Both the position numbers and the translations under genes were made by a program. Below the pieces are notes generated by a model. It searched no databases and was not told the DNA's origin. It saw only the letters and a list, made by a program, of their open reading frames with translations. Of a DNA stretch of 64,000 nt, positions 33,638-42,481 are shown in pieces. This DNA is from Thermoanaerobaculia bacterium (lineage in GTDB: Bacteria > Acidobacteriota > Thermoanaerobaculia > Multivoradales > Multivoraceae): the NCBI GenBank assembly GCA_022826745.1, contig JAJDUI010000008.1, forward strand, positions 331,283 to 395,282, in the 5' to 3' direction. Positions within the stretch are counted from its first letter, which is position 1. Each line of letters starts with the position of its first letter.

Positions 33638-34078
33638 ATGAAGTACCTGCACACGATGGTTCGGGTCGGCAGCCTGGATGAGGCGATCGATTTCTACTGC
33701 GGCAAGCTGGGGATGGTCGAACTGCGTCGTTTCGATAGCGAGCAGGGGCGCTTCACGCTCGTCTTCCTCGCGGCGCCCTCGGACGTCGAGCTGGCCCGCG
33801 AGCGGACCGCGCCGCTCCTGGAACTGACCTGGAACTGGGATCCCGAGGACTACACCGGTGGCCGGAACTTCGGCCACCTGGCGTTCGAGGTCGAGGACAT
33901 CTATGGCACGTGCCGGTCGCTCCAGGAGCAGGGCGTCGTGATCAACCGGCCGCCTCGGGACGGCCGCATGGCCTTCATCCGTTCGCCGGACGGGATCTCG
34001 ATCGAACTGCTGCAGGAAGGCGGCTCGCTGCCGGTGGAGGAGCCGTGGGCCTCGATGCCGAACGAGGGCACCTGGTAG
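33638..34078 (+). CDS. gloA: Lactoylglutathione lyase (glyoxalase I)
   Basis: A 146-residue VOC-superfamily enzyme that isomerises the hemithioacetal of methylglyoxal and glutathione to S-lactoylglutathione. Metal ligands appear in the usual order: H5 in the opening K-Y-L-H-T-M-V-R-V, the glutamate in L-E-L-T-W-N-W, the histidine in N-F-G-H-L-A-F-E-V and the glutamate in S-I-E-L-L-Q. The phrase D-F-Y-C-G-K-L-G-M is diagnostic of the family, and the length fits bacterial GloA with a short C-terminal extension. It converges with the DUF6165 gene across 15 bases. A glyoxalase II-like hydrolase lies elsewhere in the window (20357), not in the same operon. Confidence 0.85.
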   Translation: MKYLHTMVRVGSLDEAIDFYCGKLGMVELRRFDSEQGRFTLVFLAAPSDVELARERTAPLLELTWNWDPEDYTGGRNFGHLAFEVEDIYGTCRSLQEQGVVINRPPRDGRMAFIRSPDGISIELLQEGGSLPVEEPWASMPNEGTW

Positions 34079-34093
34079 GAGAGCCTGACCTCC

Positions 34094-34486
34094 TCAGTAG
34101 TCGGCGTAGTCCTTCTCTTCGACCAGCTCGGAGCCCAGCAGCTCATTGATGCCGCGTTTCGCGGCGGCGCGCCGGTCGTTCGTGCGGTAGACGGCGCGCG
34201 CGAGGTCGATGAAACGTTCGCCGAAGTCGCCATTCCGCTCGCAGTCGCGGATGTCGTCCTCGATCTGCCAGAGACGCTCGTTGATCCCGCGCAGTTCCGC
34301 GGTCAGCTCGTCCAGTTCCCGGGAACTCGGCAGCGCCGCGCTGCGGGCGGCGACCAGACTCCGGAGTTCGCGCTGTACGTTGGCGACCTTGTCCGGGTCG
34401 GCGATCCTTTCGGCCTTGATCTCGAGGATCGTGATCTTGTCGATCAGTTCGCCCGGCGACACTTCGACCTGCAGCACGGTGCCCAC
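34094..34486 (-). CDS. DUF6165 family protein
   Basis: A 130-residue helical protein. The opening V-E-V-S-P-G-E-L-I-D-K-I-T-I-L-E-I-K, the central N-E-R-L-W-Q-I-E-D-D-I-R-x-x-E and the end K-R-G-I-N-E-L-L-G-S-E-L-V-E-E-K-x-Y match DUF6165, whose members are often encoded beside lipopolysaccharide or glycan genes; the biochemical role is unknown. Heptad-like charged repeats suggest a coiled coil. It follows the glycosyltransferase by 45 bases on the same strand, fitting that context. Confidence 0.8.
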   Translation of the reverse strand: MGTVLQVEVSPGELIDKITILEIKAERIADPDKVANVQRELRSLVAARSAALPSSRELDELTAELRGINERLWQIEDDIRDCERNGDFGERFIDLARAVYRTNDRRAAAKRGINELLGSELVEEKDYADY

Positions 34487-34531
34487 GACGGCGGAGACAC
34501 TACAGCAGTTCGGGCCTCCGGACTCGGCCCT

Positions 34532-35731
34532 TCAGCTTCGCTCCCGCCGGACCAGTTCGTTCCCGCTCTCGACGACCTGGGCTGCCACTTGCCGCCAGTC
34601 GTAGCCGGCCGCGCGCTCGACCGCCGAGCTCGAGGCGGCGGCGAGTTGCGCGGGGGTGTCGAGCAGCCGCTGCAGCAGGCGGGTCAGTTCGCCGCCGTCG
34701 GGGTCGACCGCCCATCCTTCCCGGCCGTTCCGAACCAGCTCGGACACAGCGCTGTTCGGCGACCGGCAGTGCACGACCGGCACGCCCGCGGCCATCGCCT
34801 CCAGCGGGAAGAGCCCGAAGCCCTCCCGGGCGGAGGGTTGTACCGCGAGCTGCGCACCGGCTACGGCACGCCATACGTCCTCGTTCTCGGGCAGCCGGCC
34901 GGCGAAGTCGACGACGCCGGAGAGGTTCTCGCGCTCGATGTGCGCGCGGATGTCGTCTTCCGCCGGTCCGCCGCCGATGATCCGGAGCAGGGCGCCGTGC
35001 TCGTCGATGAGCCTGCGGCCGACCTCGGTGGTCGCCAGCCTGGCCGTCGCGTCGAGCAGCAGGCCGACCCGCTTCTCCGGGATCAAGCGGCCGGCGTAGA
35101 CCAGCGGCGGCGCGGTCGTGTCCGCGTCGGCTGCGAGGGCCCGGATTCTCTCGAACGGAATACCGTTCGGGATCACGTCGACGGCATCGCCGCGCACCGT
35201 CGATACGCGGTTGGCGGTGAGCCGGCTGACCGCCACCGCCTGCGTGCCGAAACGAAGCGACAGCCGTTCGCAGAGAGCGTAGAACCGCCATATGCCCGGG
35301 CCGAACCGGCCTGGAGGCCGGTGCCGGCGCCAGTAGCTGCCCCAGTGCTCGTGCCAGGTGACGAGCAGCGGAATCCGCCGCCGCCGGCAGCGCCTGGCGA
35401 GCAGCGGCAAGTGCAGATAGGGGATGTTCGCGGTCTCCACGATGTCGATGCCGTCCAGCGGAATGCGGCGCACCTGGGAGGCGAGCGTCAGCGCTTCTAT
35501 GCCCGACCTGCGGCCGCGCGACAGGTAGCGCCGGCTCGCCCTGGCCACCGGTTCGACGCGGACGTTGGCGTGGGGTTCGGTCGGTTTTTCGGCCCAGCCC
35601 GACAGCACGACCTCGTGGCCGAGCCGACCCAGCTCCCGTGCCAGCTCGTAGTTCCGGTGCTCGACGCCGCCGAGCGATTCCGGGTAGATGCAGTCGTAGA
35701 AGAACAGCCAGCGCAGTGGGCGTTCGGTCAT
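34532..35731 (-). CDS. GT4 family glycosyltransferase
   Basis: A 399-residue retaining glycosyltransferase of the GT-B fold. The N-terminal acceptor domain has the glycine-rich Y-P-E-S-L-G-G-V-E-H motif; the C-terminal donor domain shows V-I-P-N-G-I-P, Y-A-G-R-L-I-P-E-K and the E-x7-E-type stretch P-S-A-R-E-G-F-G-L-F-P-L-E-A-M-A-A-G-V-P-V. It adds a sugar to a lipid- or protein-linked glycan in the cytoplasm or at the inner membrane. The DUF6165 gene follows downstream. It is divergent from mltA (46 bases between starts). Donor and acceptor are unknown. Confidence 0.88.
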   Translation of the reverse strand: MTERPLRWLFFYDCIYPESLGGVEHRNYELARELGRLGHEVVLSGWAEKPTEPHANVRVEPVARASRRYLSRGRRSGIEALTLASQVRRIPLDGIDIVETANIPYLHLPLLARRCRRRRIPLLVTWHEHWGSYWRRHRPPGRFGPGIWRFYALCERLSLRFGTQAVAVSRLTANRVSTVRGDAVDVIPNGIPFERIRALAADADTTAPPLVYAGRLIPEKRVGLLLDATARLATTEVGRRLIDEHGALLRIIGGGPAEDDIRAHIERENLSGVVDFAGRLPENEDVWRAVAGAQLAVQPSAREGFGLFPLEAMAAGVPVVHCRSPNSAVSELVRNGREGWAVDPDGGELTRLLQRLLDTPAQLAAASSSAVERAAGYDWRQVAAQVVESGNELVRRERS

Positions 35732-35777
35732 TGCCGAGAGCGTACCCGCCGCCCGCTGCTGCTAGCGTCTTCGCTCC

Positions 35778-37109
35778 ATGGTGCCGGCATCGAAGCAGGG
35801 AGGCGTCTCCCGCGGACGGGGGATGCGGATCGCGCTGCTCGTGGCCTCTGGCTGGGCGCTGGTGGCGACCGTCGTGGCGATCGGTCCGGAACGCATCGTG
35901 GGATGGCTGGGGGCGCCTGGTGGAGCCGAGCCGCCGGCGCCAACTGACGCTGCGCCGACTAGCGTCTACGGGCCGCCGGTCGAGGTCGCTTCGCTGCCGG
36001 GTTGGAGCGCTGACGATGTGTCGGACGCTCTGCCGGCCCTGCTCAGGAGTTGCGATCGCGTACTGGCGCAACCTGCGGACCGGCCGTTGAAGCCGGTCGA
36101 TCTCGGTGGCACGCCCGGTGACTGGCGGCCGTTCTGCGGCGCCCTGCGCGGCTTGGGAGACGAAGCCGGCCTGGAGGAAGTCCGCGCGGTCATCGAGCGC
36201 GAGATGGTCGCGGTGGCCCTTGCCCGGCCTGACGAGGAGGCGGCCGGCGCCCGGCCGGGCGAAGGCTCGGGCTGGTCGCGCCGGATCGGCCTCTTCACCG
36301 GCTACTTCGAGCCTTTGCTTCATGGCAGCCGCCGCCGGAGCGAGCGGTACGGTGTGCCGCTCTACACGCAGCCCTCGGACCTCGTCATGGTGGACCTGGG
36401 CCGTTTCCGCGACGATCTGCGGGGCCGCCGGGTGGCGGGCCGCGTTCGGGGCGGGAGCCTCGAGCCGTACGACGACCGGGAGGCGATCCGCGCCGGTTCG
36501 CTTTCGGGCCGCGGCCTGGAGTTGATCTGGGTGGACGATGCGATCGATGCGTTCTTCCTCCACATCCAGGGATCGGGGCGGGTCGAACTCGACGACGGAT
36601 CCGTCTTCCGGGTCGGCTACGCGGCGCAGAACGGCCACCCGTACCACGCGATCGGCCGCACCCTGGTCGACTGGGGCGAGCTGACGCTGGAGGAGGTGTC
36701 GCTGCAGTCGATCGATGCCTGGCTGCGGGAGCATCCCGACCGCGCGGACGAGGTCATGACGACGAACGACTCCTACGTCTTCTTTCGCGAGATCCGCGGA
36801 GCGGGCCCGATCGGCGCCCAGGGCGTCGCCCTGACTCCGGAGCGCTCTCTGGCGGTCGACCGGCTGCACGTTCCGCTCGGCGTTCCCGTCTGGCTCGATG
36901 CGATGGTCCCGGCCGCGGTCGCCGATGCTCCCGACGAGCGGCGGCAGTGGCTGCTGGTTGCCCAGGACACGGGCGGGGCGATCCGGGGAGCGGTGCGGGG
37001 CGACGTCTTCTGGGGCGCCGGAGAGCGGGCGCGGGCGATTGCCGGTCGCATGGCGCACCGGGGCCGCTATTGGGCTCTGGTGCCGCGGGCGGTGGCGCTG
37101 CCGCCATAA
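35778..37109 (+). CDS. mltA: Membrane-bound lytic murein transglycosylase A
   Basis: A 443-residue enzyme that cleaves peptidoglycan glycan strands to 1,6-anhydro ends. An N-terminal basic stretch and membrane helix (residues 16-36) anchor it; there is no obvious lipobox, unlike the E. coli lipoprotein. The MltA barrel begins near residue 80 with G-W-S, contains the substrate loop T-G-Y-F-E-P and the I-Q-G-S-G region, and ends with the 3D domain: A-Q-D397-T-G-G-A-I-R-G and G-D409-V-F-W-G, one of these aspartates being the catalytic acid. The start lies 46 bases from the divergent glycosyltransferase. Confidence 0.88.
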   Translation: MVPASKQGGVSRGRGMRIALLVASGWALVATVVAIGPERIVGWLGAPGGAEPPAPTDAAPTSVYGPPVEVASLPGWSADDVSDALPALLRSCDRVLAQPADRPLKPVDLGGTPGDWRPFCGALRGLGDEAGLEEVRAVIEREMVAVALARPDEEAAGARPGEGSGWSRRIGLFTGYFEPLLHGSRRRSERYGVPLYTQPSDLVMVDLGRFRDDLRGRRVAGRVRGGSLEPYDDREAIRAGSLSGRGLELIWVDDAIDAFFLHIQGSGRVELDDGSVFRVGYAAQNGHPYHAIGRTLVDWGELTLEEVSLQSIDAWLREHPDRADEVMTTNDSYVFFREIRGAGPIGAQGVALTPERSLAVDRLHVPLGVPVWLDAMVPAAVADAPDERRQWLLVAQDTGGAIRGAVRGDVFWGAGERARAIAGRMAHRGRYWALVPRAVALPP

Positions 37110-37153
37110 CTCACTCTGTAGCGTTCTGCGGCGCAAGCCCATAGTGTCGGCTC

Positions 37154-38347
37154 ATGGAGTCGGTTCGTAACTTGCAGTCGGCGGGCGCCAGTGGCGACAT
37201 TGGCGTCGTAGAAACCCGGTTCGAGCACTTCGACGAACCGCTCGAACTCCGCTGCGGCGACACACTGTCCGGCTTCACTCTGGCCTGGGAGCAGTACGGC
37301 GAACTGAACGCCGCGCGCGACAACGTCGTGCTGCTGTTCCACGCCCTGACCGGCAGCCACCACGCGGCGGGTACGAACCACGGCGTTCCCGGCCTCGGCG
37401 ACGCCTGGACCGACGAGATGGTGGTCGGCTGGTGGCACGAGTTCATCGGCCCCGGTCGGGCGATCGACACGGACCACTTCTGCGTCATCTGCGTCAACTA
37501 CATCGGCGGCTGCTACGGATCGACCGGCCCGCTGTCGATCGACCCGGCCACCGGCGAGCGTTGGGGCCCGTCCTTCCCCCGGGTACGGTTCTCCGACTCC
37601 GTACGCGCCGCGATGCGGCTGGTCGACCGGCTGGGAATCGACGTGCTGCACGCGGGCATCGGACCCTCGACCGGCGGCATGGCGGTGCTCGATCTCGCGG
37701 TCATGTTTCCGGAGCGGGTGCGCAATGTCGTCGTGATCGCGGCCGGCATGGAAGTGACGCCTCTCCAGCGGATCCACAACTTCGAGCAGATCCAGGCGGT
37801 CGCCAACGACCCCCGCTTCGACGGCGGCGAGTACCCGCCGGGTACGGAACTCGAGGGGATGAAGATCGCCCGCCAGATCAACCACAAGACGTTCGTGTCG
37901 CTGCGCACGTTGCGGCGGCGGGCCCGGAACACGGTCGCCGAGGCGTCAGGAGTGCCGTGGTACGGCGTGAACCACCCGATCGAGTCGTACATGCGGCATC
38001 AGGGCCGGAAGTTCGCCGCCCGCTTCGACGCCAACTCCTACCTGCGGATTCTCGACGCCTGGAGCCAGTTCGATCTGGCCGCGGCCGCCGGCGTCGGTTC
38101 CCTTCAGGAAGCCTTCGAGCGCTGCCGAGACCAGCGCTTTCTCATCTTCTCGATCAACTCGGACGTCTGCTACTACCCGGAAGAGCAGGGTGAGCTGATG
38201 GCGACCCTCGAGGAAGCCGGCGTGAGTTGCATGAGGATCATCGTCCACTCCGACAAGGGGCATGACTCGTTCCTGCTGGAACCGGCGCTGTACCACCCGC
38301 ACCTGACGTTCCTGCTGGAGGGTCGGGGTTCCTGGCCCGAGGCGTAG
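37154..38347 (+). CDS. metX: MetX-type alpha/beta hydrolase acyltransferase
   Basis: A 397-residue homoserine O-acyltransferase-family protein; authentic members acylate homoserine in methionine synthesis. Present are the N-terminal L-F-H-A-L-T-G-S-H-H, the family phrase N-Y-I-G-G-C-Y-G-S-T-G-P, the nucleophile elbow G-P-S172-T-G-G, the acid in N-S-D-V-C-Y-Y-P-E-E-Q, and the base in S-D-K-G-H-D-S-F-L. The elbow is G-P-S-T-G-G instead of the usual G-G-S-M-G-G, so the substrate could differ; I give the symbol as a family name. It follows mltA by 45 bases. Confidence 0.78.
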   Translation: MESVRNLQSAGASGDIGVVETRFEHFDEPLELRCGDTLSGFTLAWEQYGELNAARDNVVLLFHALTGSHHAAGTNHGVPGLGDAWTDEMVVGWWHEFIGPGRAIDTDHFCVICVNYIGGCYGSTGPLSIDPATGERWGPSFPRVRFSDSVRAAMRLVDRLGIDVLHAGIGPSTGGMAVLDLAVMFPERVRNVVVIAAGMEVTPLQRIHNFEQIQAVANDPRFDGGEYPPGTELEGMKIARQINHKTFVSLRTLRRRARNTVAEASGVPWYGVNHPIESYMRHQGRKFAARFDANSYLRILDAWSQFDLAAAAGVGSLQEAFERCRDQRFLIFSINSDVCYYPEEQGELMATLEEAGVSCMRIIVHSDKGHDSFLLEPALYHPHLTFLLEGRGSWPEA

Positions 38348-38432
38348 CCGCGACACGAATCGGCGGCGCGCCGGGCACTCGTGCCATGATCCGGCCTTCC
38401 GTCCGAACCGAAGCACCCGAAGGAGACTCGTC

Positions 38433-39197
38433 ATGTGGTTGCGCCTGCGGCAGATCTGTCTGGTAGCCGAACAACTCGCCCCGGTCGTCGACGACCTGGA
38501 GGCCGTGTTCGACATCGAGGTTTGCTACAACGACCCGGGCGTCGGCCGGTTCGGCCTGGAAAACGCCCTGCTGCCGATCGGCAATCAGCTACTCGAGGTG
38601 GTCGCGCCAGTCGAGGAGAACACGGCCGGCGGCCGCTACCTGGAGAAGCGCGACGGCGACGGCGGTTACATGTTCATCACCCAGTGCGACGACCACGCTC
38701 CCCGGCGCCGGCGGGTCGAGGAGCTGGGCATCCGCCTGGTCAACGACTTCGAGCGCCACGGCTTCCAGAACATGCAACTCCATCCGAAGGACACCGGCGG
38801 CACCTTCTTCGAGATCGACTGCCAGACCAACGGTCTCGAGCCTGACGGGCCGTGGGAGCCTGCCGGCGACAATTGGCAGCGCTGCCGGCGAACGGACGTC
38901 ATCGACGCGATCGTCGCGGGGGAGATCCAGACCCCGGACCCGGCCCGGCTTGCGGCCCGCTGGAGCGAGATTGCGGAGATTCCTCTGGACGATGTCGACG
39001 GCGTGCCCACGATTCCGTTCGAGAACGCCGACCTGCGCTTCGTGCTGCCGACCGACGGCCGGCCCGAGGGCCTGGGCGGTATCGACGTCCGCGCGGTGGA
39101 TGCCGACCGGGCCCGTTCAGCCGCGAGCGACCGGGGATGCCTCGGCGACGACGGCGTGATCCACATCTGCGGCACCCGCTTCCGGCTCGTCGACTGA
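38433..39197 (+). CDS. VOC family protein
   Basis: A 254-residue protein whose N-terminal 130 residues look like the vicinal-oxygen-chelate paired beta-alpha-beta-beta-beta fold (L-R-Q-I-C-L-V-A-E-Q-L-A-P-V-V-D-D-L-E, then F-F-E-I-D-C). AAGGAG lies just before the ATG. Glyoxalase-type metal ligands are not clear, and the remaining residues include an I-A-E-I-P-L-D-D-V-D-G segment consistent with a second, partly kept VOC module. The product and substrate are unknown. It is followed after two bases by an outer-membrane protein gene. Confidence 0.65.
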   Translation: MWLRLRQICLVAEQLAPVVDDLEAVFDIEVCYNDPGVGRFGLENALLPIGNQLLEVVAPVEENTAGGRYLEKRDGDGGYMFITQCDDHAPRRRRVEELGIRLVNDFERHGFQNMQLHPKDTGGTFFEIDCQTNGLEPDGPWEPAGDNWQRCRRTDVIDAIVAGEIQTPDPARLAARWSEIAEIPLDDVDGVPTIPFENADLRFVLPTDGRPEGLGGIDVRAVDADRARSAASDRGCLGDDGVIHICGTRFRLVD

Positions 39198-39199
39198 CG

Positions 39200-40003
39200 A
39201 TGAGGAGCGGCGCGGCGTCGGGCGGCCGCGGGTCGCTGGCCGTCGTCTGGACGCTGGCGTTCGTCGCGGCGGTGGCTGGTCCTGCCTCCGTGACGGCCGA
39301 GGATCGCGATGCGGCAGCCGGTCGGTCGAGCGCGTATGTCGGCGTGTTCGCCGGCTGGGGTGTTCTGGACGTTCGGATGCTCGACGAGGACGGCTTCACC
39401 GCGTCGGACAGCAGTCCGGGCCAGATCTTCGCCTACGACGCCGACGGATCGCCGGTCGGCATTCTGGCGGGCTGGGAGTTCGTGCCGCGACGCACGGCGA
39501 TCCACGTCGAGCTGGATGGACTCTTCGGCGGCTTGCCCGCGGCGGCCCGCCAGGTGGATCCGGTGGGCATGGACGAGACAGCGGCATCCGAGTTGCGCTG
39601 GGCGGCGACGGCGCGGGTCGGAGTCCGGCGGTCTCTGGGGCGTGCCGCCTCGTTCCTCAGCGGCGGTGTGGCCGCCGCCGGGATATCGGCTTCGTTCACA
39701 GACGTCGATCCGGGCCCGGACGGGCGCATGCACGTCGATCGGGACGACTCCTTCGCCGGGAGGTCGACGCGCGTCGGCTGGGTCGCCGGCGCCGGTCTCG
39801 AGATGCCGCTCGGCGACGTCTGGACGCTCCGGTTCGAAGCGATGCGGATGGACTTCGGCGAGACGGTCGACGAGGCGCCGAACGTGATGGACGTCAACGC
39901 CGGCGTCTGCGGTCCGAGCGGGCTACCGAGCCCCTGCGAGTACCGGATCGATCATCGGTTCGACCTGATCCGGCTGGTCGCGGTTCGGCGCCTCTCCCGG
40001 TGA
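39200..40003 (+). CDS. Exported outer-membrane beta-barrel-like protein
   Basis: A 267-residue protein with a signal peptide (residues 1-33, ending S-V-T-A-E). The mature part has alternating short amphipathic strands, including A-Y-V-G-V-F-A-G-W-G, G-I-L-A-G-W-E-F-V-P and V-A-G-A-G-L-E-M-P-L-G-D-V-W-T-L-R-F-E, as in the OmpA/porin-like beta-barrel superfamily. A disulfide is possible in G-V-C-G-P-S-G-L-P-S-P-C. It lacks a terminal phenylalanine. The ATG is two bases after the VOC stop. Its 3' 81 bases overlap the 3' end of the convergent sulfosugar synthase gene. Confidence 0.65.
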   Translation: MRSGAASGGRGSLAVVWTLAFVAAVAGPASVTAEDRDAAAGRSSAYVGVFAGWGVLDVRMLDEDGFTASDSSPGQIFAYDADGSPVGILAGWEFVPRRTAIHVELDGLFGGLPAAARQVDPVGMDETAASELRWAATARVGVRRSLGRAASFLSGGVAAAGISASFTDVDPGPDGRMHVDRDDSFAGRSTRVGWVAGAGLEMPLGDVWTLRFEAMRMDFGETVDEAPNVMDVNAGVCGPSGLPSPCEYRIDHRFDLIRLVAVRRLSR

Positions 40004-41224
40004 ACCGCTTCCGGCGCCGTTGCCGGCGTCGAGGAAACCGGACGTCCGCCGGCTGCCGTCCCAGCGGATGTCGGGGAGGAGCACGTCCCGCTTCGCCGCG
40101 ATCCGGTCGTGGTGCGGCAGGAGGTCTTCTAGCATCGCCCGGATCTCCGAGTCCATGTCGCGGGTCGGCTGGTAGCCCAGCGTCAGCAGATGGTCGTGGT
40201 CCGGGTTGTAGTGGTGTTCTTCCAATTCCTTGCGGGGGTTCTCGATCCGCCGGATTCGCGGATCGAGGCCCATGTCGGACGCGACGGCGGCGACCTTGGA
40301 GGCGAGTTCCGAGATGGTGTACGTCTCCTCGAACTGGTTGAACACCCGGTAGTCGCCCGCCTCGGGCGGGTTGTCGACCGCCAGGGTCAGACACTGCATC
40401 GAGTCGCAGATGGGCAGGAAGCCGCGCCGCTGGTTGCCGAGGCCGAACAGGGTCATCGGCTCGCCGATCACGGACTGGCAGCAGAAGCGGTTGAGCGCCG
40501 TGCCGAAGGCCTGGTCGAAGTCCAGCCGGGTGTGGAGCGCGGGGTCGACCGGATGGTCGGCGGAGCTGCCGAAGAACCGGGTGCCGTAGACGACGCCCTG
40601 CATCACGTCGGTCGCCCGTAGCCCGAAGATGCGGCAGGCGAACATCACGTTGTTGCTGTCGTGGACCTTGCTCCAGTGGTACCAGGAGCCGGCCTGCCGC
40701 GGGAAGGGCAGGCGATCGCGGCGGCCGCGGTACTCGACCTCGAAGAAGCCTTCGGGGATGTCCAGGTTCGGCGTGCCGTACTCGCCCATCGTGCCGAGCT
40801 TGACCAGGTGCGCCTCGGGCGCCAGGTCGCGCATCGCGTAGAGCACGTTCATCGTGCCCTCGATGTTGTTGCGCTGCACCCAGATCGCGTGGTCCGCGTC
40901 GATCATCGAGTAGGGCGCCGAGGGGCACTCGCCCAGGTGGACGATCGCCTCCGGCCGGGCCTCTTCGAAGAGCCGGTAGACGACGTCCCTGTCGGTCAGG
41001 TCGCCCTGGACGACGTGGGGGTGCGTGTCGCAGACGGATTCGAAGGCGTCGAGGCGTGCCTCGACGGACGCGACGGGCAGGGCCGAGCGGCCGCCCATTT
41101 CGGTGACCCATTCGCGGCGGAAGCCGGCATCGATGCCGGCAACCTGGTGACCTCGAGCAGTCAGGTACTGCGCCAACGGCCAGCCGAGGTAGCCGTCGAT
41201 GCCTGCGATGAGAACGCGCGTGAT
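39923..41224 (-). CDS. sqdB: UDP-sulfoquinovose synthase homologue
   Basis: A 433-residue extended SDR. SqdB/SQD1 makes UDP-sulfoquinovose from UDP-glucose and sulfite. Matches are extensive: H-L-G-E-C-P-S-A-P-Y-S-M-I-D, K-L-G-T-M-G-E-Y-G-T-P-N-x-D-I, and S-W-Y-H-W-S-K-V-H-D-S-N-N followed by Q-G-V-V-Y-G. From the start used here the catalytic Thr/Tyr/Lys are T145, Y182 and K186. The first usable ATG/GTG/TTG (TTG at 41176) would delete the dinucleotide loop G-I-D-G-Y-L-G; an ATC at 41222-41224 with an AGGGGGGTGA Shine-Dalgarno restores it. The C-terminal 80 residues overlap the convergent gene and are less conserved. Confidence 0.82.
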   Translation of the reverse strand: MTRVLIAGIDGYLGWPLAQYLTARGHQVAGIDAGFRREWVTEMGGRSALPVASVEARLDAFESVCDTHPHVVQGDLTDRDVVYRLFEEARPEAIVHLGECPSAPYSMIDADHAIWVQRNNIEGTMNVLYAMRDLAPEAHLVKLGTMGEYGTPNLDIPEGFFEVEYRGRRDRLPFPRQAGSWYHWSKVHDSNNVMFACRIFGLRATDVMQGVVYGTRFFGSSADHPVDPALHTRLDFDQAFGTALNRFCCQSVIGEPMTLFGLGNQRRGFLPICDSMQCLTLAVDNPPEAGDYRVFNQFEETYTISELASKVAAVASDMGLDPRIRRIENPRKELEEHHYNPDHDHLLTLGYQPTRDMDSEIRAMLEDLLPHHDRIAAKRDVLLPDIRWDGSRRTSGFLDAGNGAGSGSPGEAPNRDQPDQVEPMIDPVLAGAR

Positions 41225-41343
41225 GTCACCCCCCTGCTGATTGCAACGCGGGGATCAGACCGCGCTCCCTGGTACGCAACGGGAAGAACCGGCAAAGAAA
41301 CGAGGAAGTTCAGTCGGACGGTCAGTGTAACAGCGGCGGGTGC

Positions 41344-41373
41344 TTGCGACGGCGAGTCGGCGGGTGCTACCTT
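41344..41373 (+). promoter_or_regulatory. Candidate promoter of the glycan gene set
   Basis: TTGCGA (41344-41349) and TACCTT (41368-41373) are 18 bases apart, with an extended TGC just before the second box. The predicted transcript starts near 41380, 37 bases before the glycosyltransferase ATG, in a 192-bp divergent gap. The matches are weak, so this is tentative. Confidence 0.3.
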
Positions 41374-41416
41374 CCGCCCGGGTGCTCTGGTCCGGCACAG
41401 CACGACGGGCTCGGTC

Positions 41417-42481
41417 ATGAGGATTCTGTACGGCGTTCAGGGCACGGGCCACGGCCACCTCGTGCGGTCGGCGGCGATGGTGGCCGGTTTGCGGAGCCGG
41501 GGCCACGAGGTCCACTGCCTGCTCACCGGACGGTCTTCCGCGGCGTTCGCCGACCCGGAGATCCGGGCCAGTCACACGCTGCTGGAGGGGTTCACGGGTC
41601 AGGCGGCCGGCGGCCGCGTGCGGCTGCTTCAGACGATTCGGCAGTTGCGGGTGGTTCGCTTCCTGCGCGACGTGCGCAGCTTCGATGCGTCCGGCTTCGA
41701 TCTCGTGCTGACTGACTACGAGCCGGTTTCCGCCTGGATCGCCCGTCGCTGCCGGCGGCCCAGCATCGGCGTCGGCCACCTCTACGCATTCCACCGGCGT
41801 CTGCGGCTGCCGGGCCGGACCGGGCCGGCACGGTGGATGCTGCGGACGTTCGCTCCGGTCTACACGCCGGTTCGGACCGCGGTCGGTCTCCACTGGCATC
41901 GCTTCGGCGGCGCGAATCTGCCCCCAACGATCAGTCCCGACCTGGTCGCGGCGGCGAGGGCCGGCCGGCCGCCGGACACGGACGAGCGGTTCCTCGTCTA
42001 CCTGCCGGCGGAGAGCGAGGAGAGCATCACGGCGCTGCTCGGGCGCCTGCCGCACCGCCGCTTCGTCGCCTACCGGCCGGTGCCCGAGCCGGTCGAGCGC
42101 GGCAACGTCTCGATCCGCCCCTACGACCGAGCGGCGTTCCTGGCCGACCTGGTCGCCTGCTCGGGTGTGATCACGAACGCGGGCTTCTCGCTGATCAGTG
42201 AGGCGCTGCATCTGGGCCGCCGCCTCCTCGTGCAACCCATCGGCCGTCACCCGGAGCAGTTTCTCAACGGCCGGGCACTGGTGGCGCTTGGCCTGGGCAC
42301 CGTCGTCGAGCGGCTGACGGTGGACGCCGTCGAGTCCTGGATCGACACTGCGGAGCCCGCGCCCATGAACTACCCTGACGTGACCGGCCGCCTGATCGAC
42401 TGGATCGACGAAGGGGCGGTGCGTCCGGTCGACGACCTGGCGACCGAGATCTGGAGAGACGTCTCGTGGCAGCCGACATGA
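41417..42481 (+). CDS. MJ1255/VC2487-type glycosyltransferase
   Basis: A 354-residue GT-B protein of the GT28-like group (Glyco_trans_1_3). The glycine-rich N-terminus M-R-I-L-Y-G-V-Q-G-T-G-H-G-H-L-V-R and the C-terminal donor site G-V-I-T-N-A-G-F-S-L-I-S-E-A-L-H-L-G are diagnostic. It probably transfers a nucleotide sugar onto a lipid or glycan. It heads a coupled run: its TGA overlaps the ATG of the next gene (ATGA). Being divergent from the sulfoquinovose synthase homologue, it could use a UDP-sulfosugar, but that link is inference; it is not a recognisable SqdD or SqdX. Confidence 0.82.
   Translation: MRILYGVQGTGHGHLVRSAAMVAGLRSRGHEVHCLLTGRSSAAFADPEIRASHTLLEGFTGQAAGGRVRLLQTIRQLRVVRFLRDVRSFDASGFDLVLTDYEPVSAWIARRCRRPSIGVGHLYAFHRRLRLPGRTGPARWMLRTFAPVYTPVRTAVGLHWHRFGGANLPPTISPDLVAAARAGRPPDTDERFLVYLPAESEESITALLGRLPHRRFVAYRPVPEPVERGNVSIRPYDRAAFLADLVACSGVITNAGFSLISEALHLGRRLLVQPIGRHPEQFLNGRALVALGLGTVVERLTVDAVESWIDTAEPAPMNYPDVTGRLIDWIDEGAVRPVDDLATEIWRDVSWQPT

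Noticed and set aside
39923..41176. Sulfosugar synthase starting at TTG 41176
   Set aside because: This start removes the glycine-rich nucleotide-binding loop; the ATC start fits better.
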